64,000 nt of DNA from Deferrisoma camini S3R1 (GTDB taxonomy: Bacteria; Desulfobacterota; Deferrisomatia; Deferrisomatales; Deferrisomataceae). The DNA lies in NCBI RefSeq assembly GCF_000526155.1, contig NZ_JAFN01000001.1, forward strand, positions 2,257,014-2,321,013. The letters are read 5' to 3'. Under the pieces are notes generated by a model. It was not told the DNA's origin. It worked only from the letters and a program-made list of their open reading frames with translations, and searched no databases. Below are positions 58,135-64,000 of the stretch, in pieces. The position numbers were made by a program, and so were the translations under genes. How positions within the stretch are numbered: position 1 is the first letter of the stretch; each line of letters starts with the position of its first letter.

Positions 58135-58812
58135 ATCTCCCCCGTTCCTCTTCGGGCCTTAGGCCCGCTAGGCGGCTTCCATGTAACTTCTGCTAGGATG
58201 CTGGGAGGCTAGGACGCTAGGACGCATGAAAACCTACTTGATTCCAGAGTGTTCCAAGTATGGCCCCGCCTCTTTGGCGCCACCTCACGGTCTCGGGAGG
58301 CATGGGGTCTGCTGGAGAGCCGCGTGCGGCCCCTTGGCTCGCCGCGCAGCGCCTCCACCGCTTGCCCCGTGAAATCGCTCGTGTCGGCCGCTCTCCTTAT
58401 GAAGCCACCGCCGGTGCCCCGTGCCTGCGCGGCGAATCTCAATGCCCGGCTTCGCGCGCGGCCGGAAGCAGGCCCCATGCCCGCCGCCGGCAATGGCCCC
58501 GGACCAACGCACGTTACCCTTCTCCGTTGTAGGGTCACGCAGCGGCCGAAGGGGGCTTCCATGTAACTTCCGCTAGGAGGCTAGGACGCTTGAAAACCTC
58601 CAGGATTCCCGAGCTTTCTAGTCTCTAGTTTCCAGTCTCTAGTCGGCCGGAAGCAGGCCCCATGCCCCGCCGCCGAAACGGTGCGGGGATCGGTGCAAGT
58701 TGCTTCTTCCAAACCCGCCGCCCCGTGGCCCAGCGGAGCTCCCACGCGTTTTCCTGCATGGAGGAAATGCGTAGTCTCTACCGGAGCCGCGGCAGGGGGT
58801 TACGCCATCCCC
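58135..58812. other. Gene-free gap with several direct repeats
   Basis: 678 bases, no credible gene. A 25-base unit beginning GGCTTCCATGTAACTT occurs at 58174-58198 and 58554-58578; both copies are followed by CTAGGACGC units and GAAAACCT. A 23-base unit beginning GGCCGGAAGCAGGCCCCATG occurs at 58460-58482 and 58645-58667. The second of these includes the dispersed-repeat type seen at 7850 and 9543. A TCTCTAGT/TTCCAGT tract lies at 58618-58643. The gap separates the anti-sigma-like gene from its likely sigma factor. Confidence 0.7.
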
Positions 58813-59382
58813 TCACCGGGGGCGCTTCGAGCGGCGGAAGGCGATCCGCACGTCGGGCAGGCCTCCCCCGAGGGGCCGGTCTTCCCTGACGGACCGGAGG
58901 ATGCGAGAGGTCTCCGCCCCCGCCCACAGGGCATCGGCCACCATCTCCACCGCGGTGAGCCGGTCGGCAGGGGGAAACCCTTCCAAGGTGAGACGGTCCA
59001 CCAGGTCGGCCGCCCGCCGCAGGGTCAGGGTGCGGCGGTCCAGCGCCCGGAGGATGGCGTCGGCCCCCGCCCGTTTCGCCACCCCCTCCCGGAGCTTGGA
59101 CAACAGGTCCCGGTCGGGGAGCCCGGCCACCCGCGCCCGGGCCAGCAGCAGCAGAACCCTTGCCGTCTCGGACGACGAGAACCCAGCGTCCTCACACGCC
59201 TGCTCCGCCTGCCGGATCCGGTCCTGCGAGAGCCCTGCAGCCCGGGCCTGGAGACGCACCTCCTCCAACGTGCCGGTGAGACGCCCCGGTCCCAGCCGCC
59301 CCACGGCCGGCTCCCCCGCCGGGGTCCACCCCGCCGGCCATCCCAGGAGCACGAGCAACCCCACGGCCATCCACCGTTTCAT
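58813..59382 (-). CDS. Small secreted protein next to ECF sigma factor
   Basis: 189 residues from ATG 59382, which has GGAAGG just upstream and overlaps the sigma-factor stop by 4 bases. Signal MKRWMAVGLLVLLGWPAGWTPA. The remainder is helical: LTGTLEEVRLQARAAGLSQDRIRQAEQACEDAGFSSSETARVLLLLARARVAGLPDRDLLSKLREG. I do not recognise a named family. It is probably a periplasmic or cell-surface partner of the sigma/anti-sigma system, given the coupling. Confidence 0.75.
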   Translation of the reverse strand: MKRWMAVGLLVLLGWPAGWTPAGEPAVGRLGPGRLTGTLEEVRLQARAAGLSQDRIRQAEQACEDAGFSSSETARVLLLLARARVAGLPDRDLLSKLREGVAKRAGADAILRALDRRTLTLRRAADLVDRLTLEGFPPADRLTAVEMVADALWAGAETSRILRSVREDRPLGGGLPDVRIAFRRSKRPR

Positions 59383-59960
59383 GGTCCTTCCCCGTCGAGC
59401 AGCCCCAGCCGCCTCAAGATCATCTTCTTCGCCCGAAAGATCCGGATCTTCACGTTGTTGAGCGAGATCCCCACGATGTCGGCGATCTCCTGGTAGGGCA
59501 ACCCCTCCAGGTAACACAGGACGAGGGGGGTCTTGTATTTCTCGGGCAGGTCCCGAAGGGTTCTCATCAGCCGGCTCCAGTCCTCCCGCCGGAGCAGCTG
59601 GTCCAACGGGTCGGTCTGGGGCCGGTGTGCGAGCAGGGCAAGGGGGCTCACGCTGTCGCTGTCGACCTCGTCCCTACGTACTTTGTCCCGGTGCCGGTCG
59701 ATACACTGGTTTCGTGCGATGGTGAACAGCCAGGTGGCGAACCGCCGGGACGGGTCGTAGGTGTGGAGGAAGCGGTAGGCCCGCAGGAACGTGTCCTGGG
59801 TCACGTCCTCGGCCCGGGAGGGGTCCTGGAAGAAGTGCAGGGCGAACCGGTAGATGGGCCCCTGGTACTTCTCGATCAGGGAGCCAAAGGCGTCCCGGTC
59901 CCCGTTCAGGGCCCGGACCGCCAGCTCCGAATCCGTGTCGAAATACCCGTGCGAGTCCAT
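59379..59960 (-). CDS. ECF-type sigma-70 factor
   Basis: 193 residues from ATG 59960, chosen for GAGG a few bases upstream; the frame runs to 60116. Region 2 is in EDVTQDTFLRAYRFLHTYDPSRRFATWLFTIARNQCIDRHR and region 4 in MRTLRDLPEKYKTPLVLCYLEGLPYQEIADIVGISLNNVKIRIFRAKKMI. It directs RNA polymerase to a regulon that might include surface cytochromes, but no target promoters were identified. It is coupled to a secreted protein, and a ZAS/CBM48 anti-sigma-like gene is 1.2 kb away on the same strand. Confidence 0.92.
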   Translation of the reverse strand: MDSHGYFDTDSELAVRALNGDRDAFGSLIEKYQGPIYRFALHFFQDPSRAEDVTQDTFLRAYRFLHTYDPSRRFATWLFTIARNQCIDRHRDKVRRDEVDSDSVSPLALLAHRPQTDPLDQLLRREDWSRLMRTLRDLPEKYKTPLVLCYLEGLPYQEIADIVGISLNNVKIRIFRAKKMILRRLGLLDGEGP

Positions 59961-60278
59961 GGACCTCGTGTGCGTCGAAACACCCTCGTCAGCGTGAAAC
60001 CGCGCAGTCCGGCACCGAGGAGGGTCGTTCGTTCCAGAATCCTCCCCCCCGGCAGAGGCTGCAGCAACCCTCGTGCCGCCTCGGGGGTAAAGCCCCGAAC
60101 CGCACCGGCCGATCAAGGGAACATCCGGTCAAAGTCCGCCCATTTGACTTTGGTTTCCCGCTTCGCCAAGCTAAGCCGACCCCCGCGGCACGGTGCTTGC
60201 TGGCGGGGGTGGAGTTTCGGTCGGCCCCTTCACCCGCGTGGCGAGGGGCACAACCCTTTTCTTCCACGGAGGAGCACC
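59961..60278. other. 318-base gap between divergent genes
   Basis: Upstream of both the sigma factor (minus) and the first thioredoxin (plus), so it should hold both promoters, but I could not assign a -35/-10 pair. Short inverted pieces (GGGGGTAAAGCCCCG, and CCGGCAGAGGCTGC) are present. No tRNA, gene or convincing riboswitch was recognised. Confidence 0.4.
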
Positions 60279-60806
60279 TTGCGGTTTCTCTGCACGATCC
60301 TCGTCGCGCTGCTCTGTTTCGCCCAACCCGCCCTGGCCCTGTTCGGTGCGGGCAAGAAACCCCAACCCGGCTCGGACGCCCCCACGTTCAACGCCCCCCT
60401 TCTGCAGGGCGGAGACTTCGACCTCGCCCCCTATATCGGCACCAACGCGATCCTTCTCGACTTCTGGTCCATCTACTGCGTCTCGTGCATCCAGGAGATG
60501 CCGCACCTGGTGGACATCTACAACCGGTACAGGGATCAGGGGCTGGTGGCCGTGGGGGTGGACCTGGACAGCTTCGGAACCCGACGGGTCAAGAAGTTCG
60601 TGAAGGGGCTCGAGTTCAAGGTGACCTATCCGATCGTGATCGACAAACGCCGGGAGGTCGCGGCCAAGTACGGCGTGAGCGTGCTGCCCACCACCGTGGT
60701 GATCGGCAAGGACGGCAAGGTGATCTTCTACCACGTGGGGTACTCGCCCGGCGACGAGGAAGAGATCGAACAGAAGGTGAAGGAGGCCCTGGGCGCAGGG
60801 CAGTGA
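60279..60806 (+). CDS. Periplasmic TlpA/ResA-like thioredoxin (CVSC)
   Basis: 175 residues. The start is TTG 60279, preceded by GGAGGAG. Signal LRFLCTILVALLCFAQPALA. The redox site DFWSIYCVSCIQEMPHL holds CVSC in place of the WCxPC of TlpA. GVSVLPTTVVIGKDGKV supplies the cis-Pro (LPT) strand, and PGDEEEIEQKVKEAL the C-terminal helix. The predicted function is thiol exchange in the periplasm, possibly reduction of apocytochrome cysteines. It is paired with the next TlpA-like gene. Confidence 0.85.
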   Translation: MRFLCTILVALLCFAQPALALFGAGKKPQPGSDAPTFNAPLLQGGDFDLAPYIGTNAILLDFWSIYCVSCIQEMPHLVDIYNRYRDQGLVAVGVDLDSFGTRRVKKFVKGLEFKVTYPIVIDKRREVAAKYGVSVLPTTVVIGKDGKVIFYHVGYSPGDEEEIEQKVKEALGAGQ

Positions 60807-60839
60807 TCCCCCAACCCCCTCGGCAAGGAGTCACGCGCG

Positions 60840-61412
60840 ATGAAGCGTTCCTTGATTTCTCTGGTGATCGCGGCCGTGCTGGCCGCCACGGTCGCTCCCC
60901 TGACCCCTGCGGCCGCCGCTGAGGCCACGGCCCTGAAAGGGAAGAAGGTGGACTCCAACGGCCTGCTGGCGGTGGGGTCCGAGGCGTTGCCGTTCACGCT
61001 GAAGGATCTGGACGGCAACACGGTGAGCCTGGAGCAGTTCCGAGGCCGGAAGGCGGTGCTCCTCACCTTCTGGTCGTTCTTCTGCGGCCCGTGCCGCGAA
61101 GAGATCCCCCTGCTGGACCAGATCCTGAAAAAGTACCAGGATCAGGGCTTCGAGATGTTGGCCATCAACCTCGACGGCCCCAAGCTCGCCAAGGCGGTCC
61201 GCCGGTACGTGGACTCCAACGGCTTCTCGTTCCGCGTGCTGTGGGAGGAGATCGAGGGGGTGAACTACAAGACGGCCGACGCCTACGGCGTCGCCGGCAC
61301 CCCGAGCCTGGTGCTGGTGGGCAAGGGGGGCAAGGTGCTGTGGACCCACGTGGGTCGGGAGGAGCCGGAGAAGATCGAGGCCGTCATCCGTAAGGCCCTC
61401 GGCAAGGGCTGA
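60840..61412 (+). CDS. Periplasmic TlpA/ResA-like thioredoxin (CGPC)
   Basis: 190 residues; signal MKRSLISLVIAAVLAATVAPLTPAAAA. LTFWSFFCGPCREEIPLLDQIL has the canonical CGPC. AGTPSLVLVGKGGKVLWTHVG is the cis-Pro strand. The fold is complete. It is 33 bases after the CVSC thioredoxin on the same strand, with an intrinsic terminator downstream. It probably shares a role in cytochrome c maturation, given the cytochrome-rich neighbourhood (inference). Confidence 0.88.
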   Translation: MKRSLISLVIAAVLAATVAPLTPAAAAEATALKGKKVDSNGLLAVGSEALPFTLKDLDGNTVSLEQFRGRKAVLLTFWSFFCGPCREEIPLLDQILKKYQDQGFEMLAINLDGPKLAKAVRRYVDSNGFSFRVLWEEIEGVNYKTADAYGVAGTPSLVLVGKGGKVLWTHVGREEPEKIEAVIRKALGKG

Positions 61413-61441
61413 GGGCCCTGCGCCCCCCGCACCCACAGAAG

Positions 61442-61474
61442 AAAAGGCGCCGCTCCCGAGGGGCGGCGCCTTTT
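61442..61474 (+). terminator. Intrinsic terminator after the thioredoxin pair
   Basis: GGCGCCGC with CCC pairs with GGG and GCGGCGCC around a short GA loop. AAAA precedes and TTTT follows, so it can serve either strand. It lies 30 bases after the CGPC thioredoxin stop and just before the tRNA-Gly gene. Confidence 0.85.
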
Positions 61475-61481
61475 ATCGTCG

Positions 61482-61557
61482 TGGAGCGGGCGACGGGATT
61501 CGAACCCGCGACTCTCAGCTTGGGAAGCTGATACTCTACCAGCTGAGTTACGCCCGC
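61482..61557 (-). tRNA. tRNA-Gly (anticodon CCC), CCA encoded
   Basis: A 76-base clover leaf on the minus strand. The acceptor stem GCGGGCG pairs with CGCCCGC; the anticodon stem TCAGC/GCTGA encloses loop TTCCCAA (CCC at 34-36). The T-arm contains GGTTCGAATCC. Discriminator T is followed by genomic CCA. Confidence 0.95.
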
Positions 61558-61630
61558 GCCGCTGGGAAGGTTGATGATTATAGGCATCCGCCCACCCGTG
61601 TCAACGCCAAAGTTTGTCCCCCGGTACGCC

Positions 61631-61825
61631 ATGACCGACGAGTCCTCGTTTCGCCCCGCCGGAACCCTTCCCGGCCGGCTGTACGTGCCGGCCGGCGGGG
61701 GCCCCAAGAAGCACCCCTGCCCCGAGTGCTACTGCTGCCAGTGGTGCCCCGAGGTCCGGTGCCAGGCCTGCCGCTCCTGCCCCAAGGCCGGCCCCGATCC
61801 AGAGGATCAGGCCACGAACAGGTAG
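61631..61825 (+). CDS. Cysteine-rich mini-protein
   Basis: 64 residues from ATG 61631; no clear ribosome-binding site is seen. Nine Cys lie in ~22 residues: KKHPCPECYCCQWCPEV and RCQACRSC (CxxC, CC, CxxC, CxxC). The pattern suggests a zinc or iron-sulphur knuckle, and short proteins of this type are known in related bacteria. It overlaps the glycosyltransferase stop by 19 bases convergently. No function can be assigned; it may be a real conserved small protein. Confidence 0.55.
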   Translation: MTDESSFRPAGTLPGRLYVPAGGGPKKHPCPECYCCQWCPEVRCQACRSCPKAGPDPEDQATNR

Positions 61826-62763
61826 TCCTGCCCTTCCTGCACGCCGGCCGGCACACACCGTCGCACCCGGTCGCGCACCGCGGCAGCCCCGAAGCAAAAC
61901 AGCGCCACCCCCTCCCACCGCACCTCTGCGTGGCCCGGTTTCCACTCGACCCCCCGGACCCCCAGGCCCCGGGATCCCAGGGCCCGGGTCCAGGCGGCCA
62001 GAGTCTGCCCCCGGCCGAACACCGTGGCGTGCCCGATGCCACGGGAGGCCAGCTCGGCGGCCAGGTGACGGGCCTTCACGGCCCGGAACGCCCCGGCCCC
62101 CATCCGCGCCGACCGACGGGTCTCGCGACCCGGGTGCTCCCGCCACAGGTACAGCACCCGGGGCACCTTGCCCACCCGGTATCCGAGGCGGTGCCACCGC
62201 AGCAGGAGGTCCAGGTCTTCGGGGCCGTCTCCCTCCCACCACCCGCCACCCGCCACCAGGGCCTCCGTGCGGACCGCCAGGGTGGCATGGGTCACGGTGC
62301 ACTCCACGTACCGCTCCCGCGCGATCTGCTGGGGAAGGACCAGACGGTTCTGCCACCGCAGGTACGAGGCCATGCGCTCCGACACCCGGACGACCGGGAA
62401 CAGCCGCACCCGGCTCCCCACCGCTTGCCAGGAGGGGTTCCGGCCGAGGGCGTCCATCAACGCCTCCAACCGGTCGGGGTGGCACAGGTCGTCGGCGTCC
62501 ATGCGGGCCACCACCGGCGCCGACACCTCCTCCAGGGCCCGGTTCAGGGCGGCCGCGACCCCCCGGCCGGGCCCGGGGACCAGGGTCAACCTCCGGTCGC
62601 CCTCGGCCGCCCGGACCAGAACCTCGGCCGAGGCGTCGCGGCTGTGGTCGTCCACCGCGATCAGGCGCCAGTCGGGGAACCGCTGACGCCGCAGGCTCTC
62701 CCAGGCCTGGGCGATCCACGGCCCGGCGTTCCGGAACGGCATGAGGATGTCCACGGCGGGCAC
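61807..62763 (-). CDS. Family 2 glycosyltransferase
   Basis: 318 residues from GTG 62763 (GGAAGG upstream); the frame runs to 63228 through the next gene's promoter region. VDILMPFRNAGPWIAQAWESL and RLIAVDDHSRDAS are the GT-A nucleotide-binding elements. PVVARMDADDLCHPDRL is the DxD metal site. GGGWWEGDGPEDLDLLLRWHRLGYRV is the acceptor-side ED motif. It probably transfers a sugar to an envelope glycan. It is isolated from other polysaccharide genes here. Confidence 0.88.
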   Translation of the reverse strand: MPAVDILMPFRNAGPWIAQAWESLRRQRFPDWRLIAVDDHSRDASAEVLVRAAEGDRRLTLVPGPGRGVAAALNRALEEVSAPVVARMDADDLCHPDRLEALMDALGRNPSWQAVGSRVRLFPVVRVSERMASYLRWQNRLVLPQQIARERYVECTVTHATLAVRTEALVAGGGWWEGDGPEDLDLLLRWHRLGYRVGKVPRVLYLWREHPGRETRRSARMGAGAFRAVKARHLAAELASRGIGHATVFGRGQTLAAWTRALGSRGLGVRGVEWKPGHAEVRWEGVALFCFGAAAVRDRVRRCVPAGVQEGQDYLFVA

Positions 62764-62860
62764 GCTTGCCTTCCCCAGGGGCTGTGGTAGCGTAGGGTCA
62801 CGCGTTCGCCCGCGTCCGTGACGCGGGCGCGGGGGCACCGAGACGCGAGGGGGTGTGCGA

Positions 62861-63853
62861 ATGAGCGACACGATCCTGTACGTGGAGGACGAGCCCGGTC
62901 TCGTCCGGCTGGCCGAGGCGGTGTTTCGGAAGATCGGTTTCGGGGGGCGCATCGTACCGGCCGGCAGCCTGGCCGAGGCCCGGCGCGCCCTGGCCAGGAT
63001 CCGCGAAGGCGGAGCCCTGCCCAAACTGGTGGTGACCGATCTCGGGCTCCCAGACGGCTCGGGGCTCGAACTGGTCCGCCAGATCAAGGAGGACCCGAGC
63101 CTGCGCGCCGTTCCCGTGGTCGTGCTGTCGGGCTCGGCCAGCCCCGAGACCGTGACCGAGGCGTACGCCCTGGGGGCCAACGCGTTTCTGTCGAAGACGC
63201 CCGCCGCCGGGGACCTCCTGTCGGCCATGGAGGGGCTGGTCCGGTGCTGGCTTCGGGAGGTGGAGCTGCCGAGCCCTCGGATCGGCGACCGGATCCAGTG
63301 GGACCTGACCCGGGCCGTGGGCTACGAGACCCGGGTGGCCCAGATCTATCTGGAGCTGGCCCGGCGGCTCCGGGCGGACCCCGCGGCCCTTCGGTTCTGG
63401 CTCGACCTGGCCCTGGCCGAGGGCAACCACGCCAACCTCCTTCGGTTCTTCGAGTCCCTGGTGGAAGCCTGCGACGCGCCCGCGCCCGTGCTCGACCGGC
63501 TCGAGGACCAGCTCGCCCAGGTGGAGACCTGCGTGGCCGGGATCGAGATGGGCCTCGGGGCCCGGCCCGAGATGGACCGGGACGGGGCCCTGGAGATCAC
63601 CCTGCGCATCGAGGAGTGCCCCAGCGAGGAACTGATCCTGGCCGGCCTCGGGATCCTCCTCCCCTGGGCGCCGGCGGCGGTGGCCACCCTGGCCGAGAGC
63701 TTGGCCGACCATGCGGCCCACATCGCGGACGGCGTCCGGAGGCTGACCCGGAGGCAGGACCTGTGGGCCCGGGCCCAGGCCTTCCTCACCCGGGCACGGA
63801 CCGTGCGGGACCGGTTCGCAACGGGACTGACCGACGCCCCCCCCGCTCCGTGA
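62861..63853 (+). CDS. Receiver domain fused to ferritin-like helical domain
   Basis: 330 residues from ATG 62861 (GAGGG upstream). The first ~120 residues are a response-regulator receiver domain: YVEDEPGL (acidic pocket), VVTDLGLPDGSG (phosphorylation Asp), VVVLSGSA (Ser), and FLSKT (Lys). No DNA-binding domain follows. Residues ~145-325 are helices with YETRVAQIYLELARRL and FWLDLALAEGNHANLL, the ExxH-like spacing of rubrerythrin/ferritin-type four-helix bundles. LETCVAGIEMG... continues the helices. It may sense oxygen or iron, or store metal in response to a kinase; the fusion is unusual. Confidence 0.75.
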   Translation: MSDTILYVEDEPGLVRLAEAVFRKIGFGGRIVPAGSLAEARRALARIREGGALPKLVVTDLGLPDGSGLELVRQIKEDPSLRAVPVVVLSGSASPETVTEAYALGANAFLSKTPAAGDLLSAMEGLVRCWLREVELPSPRIGDRIQWDLTRAVGYETRVAQIYLELARRLRADPAALRFWLDLALAEGNHANLLRFFESLVEACDAPAPVLDRLEDQLAQVETCVAGIEMGLGARPEMDRDGALEITLRIEECPSEELILAGLGILLPWAPAAVATLAESLADHAAHIADGVRRLTRRQDLWARAQAFLTRARTVRDRFATGLTDAPPAP

Positions 63854-63875
63854 GGCGACGGCAGCCCCCGCCGCC

Positions 63876-64000
63876 TCACCCCGCCAGATCGAGCCCCTCC
63901 ACGAGGACCGGCGGGGCCCCGAAGCCGCCGTGCGCCTCCAGGTCCGTGCCCACCACGGCCACCCGCAGCAGCAGCTCCCCCACGGTCCCCGACAGGGCCG
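63876..64000 (-). CDS. pmbA: PmbA/TldE C-terminal end (5' partial)
   Basis: Reading from the window edge to TGA (63876-63878) gives ALSGTVGELLLRVAVVGTD, then LEAHGGFGAPPVLVEGLDLAG. This is the closing strand set of PmbA (TldE), the inactive partner of the TldD metalloprotease that processes small peptides and modified toxins. Only about 41 residues are in the window; the rest is outside. Confidence 0.75.
   Translation of the reverse strand, partial: ALSGTVGELLLRVAVVGTDLEAHGGFGAPPVLVEGLDLAG

Noticed and set aside
60050-60120. GGGGGTAAAGCCCCGAACCG as a possible c-di-GMP (GEMM) riboswitch core
   Set aside because: The P1 and tetraloop-receptor parts could not be matched, and the position does not form the two-helix layout.
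61482-61557. tRNA-Gly as an integration site for a genomic island
   Set aside because: No partial copy of the tRNA 3' end and no integrase were found in the window.

Overview
The window is very GC-rich, coding-dense bacterial DNA. It is dominated by secreted proteins, lipoproteins and multihaem c-type cytochromes. The cytochromes mix CxxCH with CX4CH haem sites in the pattern described for Geobacter-type cytochromes (TIGRFAM 'CxxxxCH...CXXCH'). Together with TlpA-type thioredoxins, a membrane polyferredoxin and an ethylbenzene-dehydrogenase-like haem domain, this suggests a deltaproteobacterial (Desulfuromonadota or Deferrisoma-like) anaerobe that respires extracellular or metal acceptors. 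The taxonomic placement is inference.

Layout: (a) 1-7.8 kb, plus strand: a tail of an FG-GAP/UnbV protein, a membrane-fused spermidine-synthase-like protein, three secreted proteins built from carboxypeptidase-regulatory-like modules, and a beta-helix lipoprotein. (b) 7.8-9.9 kb: a gene-free mobile zone with an IS4-family element (perfect 15-bp ends, 10-bp target duplication) inserted in an older repeat, then a MITE-like palindrome. (c) 9.9-13.4 kb, minus: module lipoprotein, HEAT-repeat lipoprotein and polyferredoxin. (d) 13.4-18.4 kb: a stability island with RHH/PIN, RelBE and three nucleotidyltransferase/HEPN pairs, plus an EB_dh-like haem protein. (e) 18.4-21.2 kb, plus: a beta-helix protein and an LVIVD lipoprotein. 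(f) 21.3-57.4 kb, minus: one long co-oriented block with six multihaem cytochromes (about 57, 32, 23, 10, 5 and 3 haem sites by eye), two giant Big/FN3 proteins ending in a lipoyl-like domain, three beta-propeller proteins, a TlpA thioredoxin, a second spermidine-synthase-like membrane protein and a 20-residue peptide gene. (g) 57.5-60 kb: an ECF sigma factor, a small secreted protein and an anti-sigma/CBM48 fusion, separated by a repeat-rich gap. (h) 60.3-64 kb: two TlpA-like thioredoxins, tRNA-Gly(CCC), a Cys-rich mini-protein, a GT2 glycosyltransferase, a receiver/ferritin-like fusion, and the end of a PmbA/TldE gene.

How the parts may work together (inference): the cytochromes of block (f) would carry electrons across or outside the outer membrane. 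The thioredoxin encoded among them would keep haem-site cysteines reduced. The Big/FN3/lipoyl-like proteins and propellers, each encoded next to a cytochrome, look like cell-surface scaffolds or partners. Two [giant cytochrome + Big protein] units form a tandem duplication with a recent gene-conversion tract.

Unusual features: several families of short-period repeats (CTGGGAGG, GTCACCC, GTCCTAAC types) sit in many gaps between genes and run into gene ends. In three genes they extend the N-terminus ahead of the signal peptide. Haem counts and domain limits were made by eye.
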